DNA from: Shewanella nanhaiensis | GTDB taxonomy: Bacteria > Pseudomonadota > Gammaproteobacteria > Enterobacterales > Shewanellaceae | DNA: 60,718 nucleotides | Assembly: GCF_019457885.1 (NCBI RefSeq) | Contig: NZ_JAHZST010000014.1 | Location: 1 to 60,718, forward strand | Reading direction: 5' to 3' | Shown here: in pieces, positions 25,899 to 35,774 of the stretch | How positions within the stretch are numbered: the first letter of the stretch is position 1 | Layout of the letters: the number at the start of each line of letters is the position of its first letter | Translations under genes and position numbers: made by a program | Notes under the pieces: generated by a model | The model's input: only the letters and a program-made list of their open reading frames with translations | Told to the model about the DNA's origin: nothing | The model's database searches: none

Positions 25899-28520
25899 AT
25901 GATCCGTATTGAATTAAGTACGCTTATTACTAAGTTAAATCCAATCAGCAAGCTTGCTATGGAAGAGGCGGCTTCATTGTGTATCGCGAGGCAGAATGAG
26001 GAGATAACTCTATCTCATCTGCTCTATAGCTTGTTAGAAAACCCACTGTCAGATGTGAGAGTGCTGCTTAAGCATACTGAATCTGACATTAGTGAGCTAA
26101 AAACACTTTTAGGTAATAGTTTACCAACTGGGGATACCTTAGATACCTATCCATCATTTTCTCCACTATTGGTCGAGTTACTGCAAGATGCTTGGTTGCT
26201 TTCCACCACTGAATTACAAGAGACTGAACTGAGATCCGGTAGTCTTTTCCTAGCAGCATTAATGCAATCGAGCCGCTACCTTCCTTTTGAGCTTGTTAAT
26301 TTCTTCGCTGATGTTAATCGAGAGTCTTGGCGTAAAAATTTTGCAAGATTAACAGCTAGCTCTTCAGAGTCGAAAGCGCGCGAAGCCTATGCTGGCCGTC
26401 AGAGTGTTCAAGGTCAGTCTGTTCAAGGTCAGAGTGTCCAAGATAGTGCCAACAGTGCATTAGATAAATTCACCACCAACTTTACTCAATTTGCAGAAGA
26501 TGGTGAGTTAGACCCAGTGCTGTGCCGTGATGACGAGATCAATCTGATGATTGATATTCTATGTCGTCGCCGTAAAAACAACCCCATCGTTGTCGGTGAT
26601 GCCGGCGTGGGTAAAAGCGCTGTGGTAGAAGGACTGGCATTGCGTATTGTTGCTGGTAATGTGCCTGACTCCTTAAAAGGAGTACAACTGCTGTCGCTGG
26701 ATTTGGGCCTGCTTCAAGCTGGGGCTTCGGTGAAAGGGGAGTTTGAAAAGCGCTTAAAAGGGGTGATTGATGAAGTTAAAAACTCAGCCATTCCCATTAT
26801 TCTTTTTATCGATGAAGCACATACCTTAATCGGTGCTGGCAATCAAGAGGGAGGAGGCGATGCCGCCAACCTGCTAAAACCTGCCTTAGCACGGGGTGAG
26901 TTACGCACTATTGGGGCAACGACGTGGAAAGAATACAAGAAATATTTTGAAAAAGATCCTGCGCTCACTCGCCGTTTTCAGTTGGTAAAATTGGATGAAC
27001 CTAGCGCCGAACAAGCGGTTGTGATACTGCGTGGTCTACATGGCGTGTACGAGTCAGAGCATAAAGTGTTGATCCAAGATTGCGCGCTTAAAGCCGCGGC
27101 GCACCTATCGAGTCGTTATCTTTCCGGGCGACAGTTGCCAGATAAAGCTATCGATGTGCTCGATACTGCATGTGCGCGCATTGCCATTAATCTTACCTCT
27201 CCACCTCGATATCTTGCAGAGTTGCAAGGCATTATTCATCAGACAGAAGTGGAGATCTCACTGTTATTGAGACAGAGAACCATAGGTCAGAGTATCGATG
27301 AGGAGCATCTTGAGCTATTAAGAGAGCGAGTGACGGATGCAATGTCAGAGCATGAGTCATTAGAGTCGACTTGGAGGCAGCAGCAGGAGCTGGTCTCTAA
27401 AATCATCGAGCTCAGAGGTACGATATTAGCAGGTGATACTGATGATGTGCCGCAAGAGTTGTGCATTAAGCTTAATGATGTTGAGGAGCAACTTGAACTA
27501 CTTAGTGCCAAGAATCGCTTAGTTATTCCCCAGGTGGATGAACAGCAAATTGCGGCTGTGATCGCCGATTGGACAGGTGTGCCAGTGGAGCAGATGAACA
27601 GCGATGAGCTGCATAAAATCACCCATCTACCTCAGCTGCTTGGAGAGTCATTAAAAGGGCAAGATATCGCCATCTCTCGTCTACACCAAAATATGCTGAC
27701 AGCAAGGGCCGATCTGCGTAAAGCCGGTCGCCCTAAAGGTGCATTTTTGCTCGTTGGCCCAAGTGGTGTAGGTAAAACTGAGACTGTGATTCAAATTGCT
27801 GAGCAGCTTTATGGCGGCAAGCAGTTTCTAACGACAATCAATATGTCTGAATACCAAGAGAAGCACACAGTATCTCGATTAATTGGCTCACCTCCAGGGT
27901 ACGTTGGTTTTGGTGAAGGAGGCGTATTAACCGAATCCATTCGTAAAATGCCTTACTCCATTGTACTGCTCGATGAAGTTGAGAAGGCGCACCCCGATGT
28001 GTTGAACCTTTTCTATCAAGCATTCGATAAAGGGGAGCTTGCCGATGGCGAAGGACGTCTTATCGATTGTCAGAATATTCTCTTCTTTTTGACCTCCAAC
28101 TTAGGCTATCAAACCATTGTTGATAATGCACAAACGCCAGAGCTGATTGAGAACAGCCTCTACCCTGAGCTCTCGGCATTTTTTAAGCCAGCACTGCTTG
28201 CTCGCATGGAGGTTGTGCCCTATCTCCCACTTGGTGAAAACGTGCTGCGTGAAATTATTGCTGCCAAGTTAGCCGCGCTGACCCAACGGCTTGAGCTTAG
28301 GTATAAAGCACAGGTGAGCTGCGATCAAGCGCTTACCGATGAGATCATCAGACGTACAACCCGTACTGAAAATGGTGCGCGTATGTTAGAGGCGATTATC
28401 GATGGCCAGATGTTACCTCCTATTGCATTGGCTCTGCTCAATAAATTAGCAGATAAAGAGCCTGTGCAAACCATTCGATTAGGTTGTGTTGATGGTGAGT
28501 TTGTCGGAGAGGTGAGCTAG
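25899..28520 (+). CDS. clpV: T6SS sheath-recycling ATPase ClpV (TssH)
   Basis: AAA+ unfoldase that disassembles contracted TssBC sheaths. The 873 residues show a Clp N domain (1-155), first ATPase domain with Walker A GDAGVGKS (233-240), a coiled middle domain (about 430-540) and second ATPase domain with Walker A GPSGVGKT (620-627). Walker B IDEAHT and LLDEVEKAH are intact. The linker after the N domain carries a three-copy QSVQ repeat. The last base of the TAG stop is the first base of the vasH GTG. Confidence 0.97.
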   Translation: MIRIELSTLITKLNPISKLAMEEAASLCIARQNEEITLSHLLYSLLENPLSDVRVLLKHTESDISELKTLLGNSLPTGDTLDTYPSFSPLLVELLQDAWLLSTTELQETELRSGSLFLAALMQSSRYLPFELVNFFADVNRESWRKNFARLTASSSESKAREAYAGRQSVQGQSVQGQSVQDSANSALDKFTTNFTQFAEDGELDPVLCRDDEINLMIDILCRRRKNNPIVVGDAGVGKSAVVEGLALRIVAGNVPDSLKGVQLLSLDLGLLQAGASVKGEFEKRLKGVIDEVKNSAIPIILFIDEAHTLIGAGNQEGGGDAANLLKPALARGELRTIGATTWKEYKKYFEKDPALTRRFQLVKLDEPSAEQAVVILRGLHGVYESEHKVLIQDCALKAAAHLSSRYLSGRQLPDKAIDVLDTACARIAINLTSPPRYLAELQGIIHQTEVEISLLLRQRTIGQSIDEEHLELLRERVTDAMSEHESLESTWRQQQELVSKIIELRGTILAGDTDDVPQELCIKLNDVEEQLELLSAKNRLVIPQVDEQQIAAVIADWTGVPVEQMNSDELHKITHLPQLLGESLKGQDIAISRLHQNMLTARADLRKAGRPKGAFLLVGPSGVGKTETVIQIAEQLYGGKQFLTTINMSEYQEKHTVSRLIGSPPGYVGFGEGGVLTESIRKMPYSIVLLDEVEKAHPDVLNLFYQAFDKGELADGEGRLIDCQNILFFLTSNLGYQTIVDNAQTPELIENSLYPELSAFFKPALLARMEVVPYLPLGENVLREIIAAKLAALTQRLELRYKAQVSCDQALTDEIIRRTTRTENGARMLEAIIDGQMLPPIALALLNKLADKEPVQTIRLGCVDGEFVGEVS
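26400..26444 (+). repeat. 15-bp tandem repeat inside clpV
   Basis: Three consecutive units of the form CAGAGTGTTCAAGGT with small changes encode QSVQG, QSVQG and QSVQD. The repeat lies in the flexible linker between the N domain and the first ATPase domain, where copy-number change by slippage would keep the frame. Confidence 0.9.
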
Positions 28521-30073
28521 TGAGCACGGCGCAATGGCTACAGCAAACATCTACCTTACTTGAGTGTAAGCAGGTGGATGATTTGATTGGGCAATTTATG
28601 CAGACTTTAGAGGATGAGTTAGGTCTATTAGACACTCTCCTGCTAACCCCCTCTGTTGATGGGCGCTATCTGCAGCCATCAAAGCCGACATCAACAGGTC
28701 TGCTTAAGGTGGATGGGCAAGTGAGCTGGAATGTTACCGATTTTCAACACCCATTTGCTCACGTATTGCAAACTGCAAAGCCGATGGTGCTGGACTATTA
28801 CAGTTTGGCCTATTGGCATGACAACCCTCAGTTTGCTGCTTTTATCTCCGGTATTGAAAAAGATCACAGTTTGCTTCTCTATCCGTTAAAGCAAAATTGT
28901 CAGCTATTAGGCGTGCTCTGTTTTGCACTCGACTCAAGTCGTAGCCTGCTTCAGAGGCAAGATTGGCAACAATATAGTGAGGTCTTTATACGGCACTGGC
29001 AGTGGTTAACCTCAGTTGCCGATCAAACTGGGCAGGCTTGTCAATTGACGGACTCGATCGCGGAGATACGCGATGAGATGACACTGCAAACCAACCTTAA
29101 TCGTTTGTCAGGTGAGCTGGTGGGTGAGTCAAGTGAGATGGACAAGCTTCGTAAAGATATCTTACGTGGTGCAGGCACTGTGTTATCTGTACTTGTACAG
29201 GGTGAAACGGGTACTGGCAAAGAGTTAGTGGCCAAAGCGGTTCATGATTACTCCTCTCGTCATAAAGCGCCATTTATCGCCATCAACTGTGCGGCTATTC
29301 CTGAAAACCTGCTTGAATCTGAGCTCTTTGGTTATGAGAAGGGCGCGTTTTCTGGGGCGAATAGCAAAAAAATTGGCTTGATCGCCCAAGCAGCCAAAGG
29401 GACGCTTTTTCTCGATGAGATAGGGGATATGCCGTTAAGTTTGCAATCTAAGTTGCTGCGGGTACTTGAGTCTGGTCACTTTCGTGCTGTCGGCGGTTCA
29501 ACAGAACTCCACTCAGATTTCCGCTTAGTTGCAGCGACTCACGTTAACTTAAAAGAGAGAGTGAATGCTGGAGAGTTTAGGCGCGATCTTTACTATCGCT
29601 TAAATCAGTTTCCCGTCACTGTGCCTGTGCTTAAGGCAAGGCTTGGCGATCTGCCGCAACTTATCCGCCACTTCATAGGACGTTTTAATCGTCATCATCA
29701 AGCGCAGATAACTGGTATTCGTTATGAAGCTTTATCGAAATTAACAAGCTATCACTACCCAGGCAATGTACGAGAGTTAAGAAATGTTGTTGAGTATGCA
29801 TGCGCGCTTACGGCTCATCAGGGGGAGATTGATGTTAATGCTCTGCCCACGTTCGAAGAGTCAAGCTGTGAGTCCTCAAATGTTAGTGAGCTTGAAGGTC
29901 ATGAATATGCAGATATTGGAGATTTGAAAGAGGCTGTTGCACAGTTTGAACGTAACGTTATTCGCACTCGAATCAATCGATTTAAGGGGGATCGAACTAA
30001 AGCTGCAATGAGTTTAGGTCTACCTAAAAGAACGTTTTCTCATAAATGTTTAAAGCTGGAGATAAATGAATAA
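28520..30073 (+). CDS. vasH: Sigma-54 dependent T6SS activator VasH
   Basis: Bacterial enhancer-binding protein that activates sigma-54 promoters of T6SS genes, chiefly hcp. A GAF-like sensory region (1-195) is followed by the AAA+ domain with Walker A GETGTGKE (228-235) and LFLDEIGDMPLSLQSKLLRV. The sigma-54 contact loop reads GAFSGA (275-280) in place of GAFTGA. The C-terminal Fis-type helix-turn-helix is GDRTKAAMSLGLPKRTFSHK. GTG start, overlapping clpV by one base and abutting tagO. Its likely target sites lie upstream of hcp in this window. Confidence 0.95.
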   Translation: MSTAQWLQQTSTLLECKQVDDLIGQFMQTLEDELGLLDTLLLTPSVDGRYLQPSKPTSTGLLKVDGQVSWNVTDFQHPFAHVLQTAKPMVLDYYSLAYWHDNPQFAAFISGIEKDHSLLLYPLKQNCQLLGVLCFALDSSRSLLQRQDWQQYSEVFIRHWQWLTSVADQTGQACQLTDSIAEIRDEMTLQTNLNRLSGELVGESSEMDKLRKDILRGAGTVLSVLVQGETGTGKELVAKAVHDYSSRHKAPFIAINCAAIPENLLESELFGYEKGAFSGANSKKIGLIAQAAKGTLFLDEIGDMPLSLQSKLLRVLESGHFRAVGGSTELHSDFRLVAATHVNLKERVNAGEFRRDLYYRLNQFPVTVPVLKARLGDLPQLIRHFIGRFNRHHQAQITGIRYEALSKLTSYHYPGNVRELRNVVEYACALTAHQGEIDVNALPTFEESSCESSNVSELEGHEYADIGDLKEAVAQFERNVIRTRINRFKGDRTKAAMSLGLPKRTFSHKCLKLEINE

Positions 30074-30714
30074 TGTCACAGGGTAATGGATGGATCCTGT
30101 TTGGATTGCTAATGACAGCTGCTAGCTGTTATGCATCACCCCTGCAATTGAGCGATCCCAAAGCGTGCGTGCAGATTAAAAGTAAGCTAGAGCGACTTTA
30201 CTGCTTTGACCAAGCTTTTATGACACCTATCGCTGTTGATGCAACTCAAGGTAGTGAGCAAGCCCGAGTTGCTGAGTGGGTTAGGGCCGATGCTAGCGAA
30301 GCGAATCGACAAGGCGAAACGCACTTTTTATTAGGGCAACAAGAGGATAATCCTAACAATGTATGGCTAACAGCAACGGCCATAGGGGCACTTCCTCCAA
30401 GGCCTGTCCTTATGCTGAGTTGCATTGATGAGATCAGCCGCGTTGAGCTTGTGCTGTCTGAGGAGGTCGCGGAAGGATCGATATATGTGGCGGTGAACAA
30501 GCCAAGTTCTCAAGGAGAGCTATGGGTCAGTGATAACTCGGGTTTAGTGTTCAGAACGGGGCGCGGTATTCCAGCTATTCACCTGATGAAGAAGATGCTT
30601 TTAGCTCAAGAGTTCACGCTCAGCTCTGATAATGCGAACTTCAATGACTTGCAGTTTGACGCAACGGGTTTAAAGCAAGCCATTAAGCCGCTACAAAAAG
30701 CATGTCGCTGGTAA
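30073..30714 (+). CDS. tagO: T6SS-associated protein TagO/VasI
   Basis: Accessory protein found next to vasH and tssA in VAS-type clusters; its exact role is not settled. A short signal peptide is likely (residues 1-22, ending CYASP). The conserved N-terminal motif DPKACVQIKSKLERLYCFDQAF (quoted here through its core KSKLERLYCFDQ) and the C-terminal EFTLSSDNANFNDLQFDATG-like end fit VasI proteins. The start overlaps the vasH stop. Confidence 0.88.
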   Translation: MSQGNGWILFGLLMTAASCYASPLQLSDPKACVQIKSKLERLYCFDQAFMTPIAVDATQGSEQARVAEWVRADASEANRQGETHFLLGQQEDNPNNVWLTATAIGALPPRPVLMLSCIDEISRVELVLSEEVAEGSIYVAVNKPSSQGELWVSDNSGLVFRTGRGIPAIHLMKKMLLAQEFTLSSDNANFNDLQFDATGLKQAIKPLQKACRW

Positions 30715-30718
30715 CTAT

Positions 30719-32122
30719 ATGACACATCAATATATTGAAAAGATAGCGAAACCCATTGCTGGAGATAATCCTGTCGGTGAAAGACTTTTTGACGATGTTT
30801 TGTTTGATTTTGTCGAAGGTCAATTGATGAAGGTTGGGTCTCTCTCTCATGCAGAGGTTCAGTGGGGAGAGGTGGAAACCGCTGTGGTCACACTATTGGA
30901 GACTCGCACTAAAGATCTAAAGCTCATCATCTATTTGATGCAGTGCCTTCAATACCAAGCCAGCCTTGAGCGATTTAGTTTATCCCTTGGTGTTTTAGAT
31001 ATCTTCATGAAGGAGTATTGGCTGACTTGCTACCCCGCACCAGGGGATCGAGGCGTACTACCTAGGCGAAAATACTTCTCTCAGATTGTTCAGCGAACGG
31101 TAAAGTCTGGCGAAAGTATCGATACGCAATTTTGTGAGCCACAAAGTAAAGAGTTGCTGCTTAGTCGCTTATCCAGCTTACTCGATGCGGCTGAGAAGTT
31201 GGAGCTGCCTACAGAGGGGCTCTCCTCATTAGCAACAAGATTAACTAGGCAACTAGAGCAAAATGAAAACAGAGTATCTGCAACAAAGCAGAACGCAGTC
31301 AGCGAACCTGCTGAGGAGGCGGCAAACAGGAGCGCACCTAAGTTAGAGATAGATTCGAGCAACGATAAAGCGACCAAGCAAACCTTGCTGAAAGTGGCGG
31401 ATTTTATCTCTGAGTTTGAAACTGGCACTGGGCTAAGCCTGCGGATCCGTCGATTTGCCACTTGGTCATCTGTGAGCAGCGTGCCAGAAAATGCCAATGC
31501 AGCCGGTGAAACCAGTTTGATGCCGATTGCAGCTGATAGGGTCAGTGAGTATCAAAGTCAGCTAGAGAAAGGAGCCGATATGGCGCTGCTTAGGCGCGTT
31601 GAGTTGAGCCTGACGTTAAGCCCTTTTTGGTTAGATGGACACCACTTAAGTGCCCAAATTGCTATGGCTCTTGGGCAGTTAGAGTGGGCTAAGGCGATAC
31701 ATGAAGACACTGCGGCCTTTGTTGAACGTCTGCCTAAGCTACTCATGATGTCATTTAAAGGCGGCATTCCTTTTGCCAATGCCGAGACTCGAACTTGGTT
31801 AGATGAAGGTTACGGACGCAACAGTTTTGAAGGGAACGGACAGGGAGTTGAGCAAAAAAGGGCTGAGGTGGTTGAGCTGGCCGAATCGGGTGGCTTATCG
31901 GTCGCTTTTGCCAGTTTGAATGAACACCTACAGCAAGCATCGGAGCCTAGAGATGCATTTTATCTACGTCTGCTGGGTGCAGATCTAAAACAGAGTCATC
32001 AATTGTCAGCGATGGCAACGGTGGATTATCAAGTCTTGTATCAACAAGCGAGTCATATGGTCTTAGCTGATTGGGAGCCAACCTTGATGGCTCGATTAAA
32101 ACAAAAAGCAAATTTGGATTAA
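30719..32122 (+). CDS. tssA: T6SS TssA (VasJ type)
   Basis: TssA proteins cap and guide sheath and tube growth. The ImpA N-terminal domain (about 5-125) shows IEKIAKPIAGDNPVGERLFD and YWLTCYPAPGDRGVLPRRKY. The middle is a linker; the C-terminal part (about 270-467) with LSLTLSPFWLDGHHLSAQIA is the VasJ-type extension. It starts 4 bp after tagO, and its end precedes the tssM ATG by 17 bp. Confidence 0.93.
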   Translation: MTHQYIEKIAKPIAGDNPVGERLFDDVLFDFVEGQLMKVGSLSHAEVQWGEVETAVVTLLETRTKDLKLIIYLMQCLQYQASLERFSLSLGVLDIFMKEYWLTCYPAPGDRGVLPRRKYFSQIVQRTVKSGESIDTQFCEPQSKELLLSRLSSLLDAAEKLELPTEGLSSLATRLTRQLEQNENRVSATKQNAVSEPAEEAANRSAPKLEIDSSNDKATKQTLLKVADFISEFETGTGLSLRIRRFATWSSVSSVPENANAAGETSLMPIAADRVSEYQSQLEKGADMALLRRVELSLTLSPFWLDGHHLSAQIAMALGQLEWAKAIHEDTAAFVERLPKLLMMSFKGGIPFANAETRTWLDEGYGRNSFEGNGQGVEQKRAEVVELAESGGLSVAFASLNEHLQQASEPRDAFYLRLLGADLKQSHQLSAMATVDYQVLYQQASHMVLADWEPTLMARLKQKANLD

Positions 32123-32139
32123 GTACAGGGAATAAGTAT

Positions 32140-35100
32140 ATGTGGTCTAAGCTCAAATCTTTCTTTATTAAGCTATTACCGGAACTAAAATCGGCTTTGC
32201 CTATTTTGTTAGTTGCCATTTTTGTTTTGATCAATGTGGGGATCTGGTGGGCAGGCCCTTGGCTTGTGATTGATGAAAGTAAACCTCTGTCGAGTGTTAA
32301 CTCAAGACTGATCGCAACTGTTATCTTCTCCTTGTCCTGTTTTACCATTTGGGGTTGGTTCCAATGGAGAAAGCTAAAACAATACAATGTTGATAATGAG
32401 AAGTCACAGCAGTTAAAAGACGATCCCATCATTGGCATGGTAGAGCGTCAGGAGGTTGAACTTAATGATGTGATGTTGGGGCTTAAGGAAAGCCTTAACA
32501 CACGAAACTATCTCTATGCGCTTCCTTGGTATCTAGTACTAGGGGTAGAAAATGCGGGGAAAACCAGTTTGATTAACCGTTCTGGTCAAAAGTTTGTATT
32601 CTCCTCTGTGATGAGGGCATCGGGTAAGAAAACCGAGAACCCTTACTCATTTGATTGGTGGATCAGTGATGATGCGGTATTGATCGATCCCGATGGAGAG
32701 CTATTGACCCAGAGAACGGAAGAGGGAAGCAACAACGGTGAGATGAGCAAGCGGCTCTGGATGCATTTTGTCGAATGGCTGGATAAAACACGCAGCCGTC
32801 GTCCATTAAATGGGGTAGTCCTGGCTCTGGATATGGCAAATATGGTGAGTGCGCCAACATCTGATCGTAAAGCCTATGCTCACCTAATGCGTGCGCGTTT
32901 ACGTGAGTTGATGGAAACCCTATCGACTCGTCTTCCTGTCTATATCACCTTGACTAAGCTTGATCTTTTGTTGGGCTTTGAACCATTTTTCCGTCACTAC
33001 AACCAGGCTGAGCGTGATGAGATCATGGGATTCACCTTTTCACTAAACTCAGTCAATGATCTTGATAGTTGGCTTGAAGAGTTCAATGAAGATTATACCA
33101 ATTTTATCAGTCGTATTAATGCCCATCTTCCACGCGCGCTACTTCAATGTCGTGATAAGGAGGAGCGGGCGGCCATCTACAGCTTTGTTAGGCAAGTTGC
33201 TGGTGCTCATCAAGTTCTTCAGGAGTTTTTTGCAGATGCACTGGCAAGCGATCAGTTCTCGACCTCTGCACTGGTGCGAGGCGTCTATTTTACCTCTGTG
33301 TATCAGCAAGGGGTGCCGACCAATGCTTATGTCGATAGTGCTTCTCGTCGCTATGGACTTAGAGAATCGATAAATAGCGCACAAAAAAGCGATAATTCAA
33401 CGCCATATTTTATTCATACTCTGTTTCAGAAGATCATCTACCCTGAGGCAGGTTTAGCCTCTGATAATTTTAAAGTCGCAAAGCAGAAAAGGCGGCTTAT
33501 GTTGCTCTCCTTTGTTGCTTGCTCTATCGCTTCTGTACTGCTGGTGGGCACTTGGCATCGCTACTACTTACAAAACAGCCAGCAAGCCGATGCTGTACTG
33601 GATAAGGTGACTGAGTTTAATGAGCTCAACGATCAAACCAGCTTTGATCAACTCGGTAAGAGTATTATTCCGCCGCTAAATACCATACGTACGGCTACGT
33701 TAGAGTTTGGTTTTTTCCGTGAAAAACCCAAGTTAATCTCTGACTTTGGGCTGTATCAGGGCCATACCATAGGTCCAAAAGTTGAAGAGACCTATTTAAA
33801 GCTGCTCTCTTACCGTTATTTGCCAGCACTGCTAAAGCAGGTGGCAACAGATATGTCTGATGCACCGACCAATAGCAATGAGAAACTGGCTATGCTCAGA
33901 GTGTTTCGAATGATGGTGGATAAAAGCGGACGTCATGATGATTTTGTGAAAGCCTATTTCACCCAAGCATGGCAAACATCCTATGAAGGCGACAGGATTT
34001 TGCAAACTCAGTTGATGGAGCACCTTGAGTACGCACTGCAACATACCGACCTTCAAGCGATGCGAGACGATGGGGCTGTGGAAGCGGAAAATAAGTTACG
34101 ACCCTATGACCGCTTGATAGCAAAAACTCAAAGAGAATTAAGCAGTCTACCCATAGAGCAGCGGGTTTATCGCCAGCTTAAGCAATCAGCTTCTTCACAA
34201 CTGGGTAGTGCTCTAGACCTTAAGGTTGCAACAGGTCCCGCTTACGAGTTGGTGTTTGAGCAAAGAGTGAGTGATGAAAATGCACCGAATGCGATGAAGA
34301 TCCCACGTTTATTGAGTAAACAAGGTTTCGAGCGTTACTTTATCCCACAGTCTGATTCCATTGCCGATCTGGCCTTGATTGATAGCTGGGTACTTGGTCA
34401 ATCTGAGTCAACGGATTTTAGTGATGCAGATAAGATAAGTTTGCGTAATAAGATCATTAACCAATACACGTTAGATTATCAGTCATCTTGGCGAAAGGCG
34501 CTAAACGACTTTGAATTAAAGGATTTTACAGACATTAACCACGGGGTATTAGTGATTGATAATTTTGCCATTAGCAATCGTCCTGTGAATCGCATTTTAG
34601 ACAATTTGACTAGAAACACTGAGCTATTCCCATCGATGCCAGATGATGCCAGTGCTATGGCGGAGATTATTGAGACACCTCAATATCAGATAGCGGCCAA
34701 AATTGATGGTGATTTCACAGATTTAAACCAACTGACTAAGACTGATGGAACTCAACCTGTCTATTTAGATGAGGTGATGGAGTCTGTCGGGCGTTTACAT
34801 GCTTATCTTAAGTCTATTCAAGATGCACCCGATGTTGGTAAAGCGGCGCTTAAAGCGGCTCAGGAGCGTCTGACACTTAATGATGCCGATCCTATTTATG
34901 CGCTGGAAAGGATCTCTGCCAGTTTGCCAAAACCTATGGATACCATGGTCGGCAAACTCGCGAGTGAAAGCTGGAAAGTGGTACTACAAAGTGCCATTAA
35001 ACACTTAGAGGTGCGTTGGTATAACGAGGTGTATCAGGATTATCAACAAAACCTAGCGTCGCGTTATCCGTTTAATCCCGAATCGACAAAACAGGTCTCT

Positions 35101-35703
35101 ATCGATGACTTTCAAAGTTTTTTTGGTCCCGAAGGCACATTAAGTCGTTTCTATAACGATCAGATGAAGATGTTTCTTGAAGAGAACTTTGATGCACTAA
35201 ACCAATTTAGTAAAGGAGATTCCAATCTAGTACGCCGCGAGGTACTTCAATCGCTTAAGCAGGCACAACAGATCCAGAAAGCTTTCTTTAATCCGAAAGG
35301 AAACTTGGATGTGGAGTTCTCGTTAGAGGCGCTGCAGATGAGTCCAAATAAACGTCGAAGTGTGATGAATATTGATGGTCAGTATGTGGAGTACACTCAT
35401 GGTCCTAAACGAGGTATCGATCTGGTGTGGCCAAATACGTTACGTGACTCTACCGTCAGTAAATTAACCTTGGTGCCAAGTGAGTCAAATGCGTCACCAC
35501 GCTCGATTGTGTTCGAAGGGCCTTGGGCATTTTTCCGCTTATTAGATAGCGCAAGAATGTCCGGTAGTAGTTCAACCAGTATCGATTACCAGTTTGAAGT
35601 CGATAAAGGTGATGTCACCTACCGTCTACGTACGCGAGATAATGTGAATCCATTTACCAGCAAACTACTGAGTAGTTTTGAGATCCCAAAAACCTTGTAT
35701 TAA
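32140..35703 (+). CDS. tssM: T6SS inner-membrane protein TssM (IcmF/VasK)
   Basis: Core of the membrane complex, spanning from cytoplasm to periplasm where it contacts TssJ. Two N-terminal membrane helices (about 14-33 and 51-71) precede the cytoplasmic domain with an intact Walker A GVENAGKT (135-142), then a third helix near 450-473 and a large periplasmic region ending FEIPKTLY. The intact P-loop suggests an NTP-dependent form. I chose the ATG at 32140 (1187 residues), preceded by GGGAATAAG; an in-frame TTG at 32071 would overlap tssA and adds residues without family support. Confidence 0.96.
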   Translation: MWSKLKSFFIKLLPELKSALPILLVAIFVLINVGIWWAGPWLVIDESKPLSSVNSRLIATVIFSLSCFTIWGWFQWRKLKQYNVDNEKSQQLKDDPIIGMVERQEVELNDVMLGLKESLNTRNYLYALPWYLVLGVENAGKTSLINRSGQKFVFSSVMRASGKKTENPYSFDWWISDDAVLIDPDGELLTQRTEEGSNNGEMSKRLWMHFVEWLDKTRSRRPLNGVVLALDMANMVSAPTSDRKAYAHLMRARLRELMETLSTRLPVYITLTKLDLLLGFEPFFRHYNQAERDEIMGFTFSLNSVNDLDSWLEEFNEDYTNFISRINAHLPRALLQCRDKEERAAIYSFVRQVAGAHQVLQEFFADALASDQFSTSALVRGVYFTSVYQQGVPTNAYVDSASRRYGLRESINSAQKSDNSTPYFIHTLFQKIIYPEAGLASDNFKVAKQKRRLMLLSFVACSIASVLLVGTWHRYYLQNSQQADAVLDKVTEFNELNDQTSFDQLGKSIIPPLNTIRTATLEFGFFREKPKLISDFGLYQGHTIGPKVEETYLKLLSYRYLPALLKQVATDMSDAPTNSNEKLAMLRVFRMMVDKSGRHDDFVKAYFTQAWQTSYEGDRILQTQLMEHLEYALQHTDLQAMRDDGAVEAENKLRPYDRLIAKTQRELSSLPIEQRVYRQLKQSASSQLGSALDLKVATGPAYELVFEQRVSDENAPNAMKIPRLLSKQGFERYFIPQSDSIADLALIDSWVLGQSESTDFSDADKISLRNKIINQYTLDYQSSWRKALNDFELKDFTDINHGVLVIDNFAISNRPVNRILDNLTRNTELFPSMPDDASAMAEIIETPQYQIAAKIDGDFTDLNQLTKTDGTQPVYLDEVMESVGRLHAYLKSIQDAPDVGKAALKAAQERLTLNDADPIYALERISASLPKPMDTMVGKLASESWKVVLQSAIKHLEVRWYNEVYQDYQQNLASRYPFNPESTKQVSIDDFQSFFGPEGTLSRFYNDQMKMFLEENFDALNQFSKGDSNLVRREVLQSLKQAQQIQKAFFNPKGNLDVEFSLEALQMSPNKRRSVMNIDGQYVEYTHGPKRGIDLVWPNTLRDSTVSKLTLVPSESNASPRSIVFEGPWAFFRLLDSARMSGSSSTSIDYQFEVDKGDVTYRLRTRDNVNPFTSKLLSSFEIPKTLY

Positions 35704-35710
35704 TTGATGA

Positions 35711-35732
35711 CAGGGGATATTCCCCTGTTTTT
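35711..35732 (+). terminator. Terminator after tssM
   Basis: CAGGGGA (35711-35717) and TCCCCTG (35721-35727) form a perfect stem with a 3-base loop, followed by TTTTT. It lies 7 bp after the tssM stop and divides the main T6SS operon from vasL. Confidence 0.9.
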
Positions 35733-35774
35733 ACGTAAATAAAAACAACACTATACGTTGTTGGTGATACTTAA

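Noticed and set aside
32071..32139. Longer TssM starting from a TTG inside tssA
   Set aside because: The added residues are hydrophilic and unlike TssM; the ATG at 32140 has a ribosome binding site and begins just before the first membrane helix.
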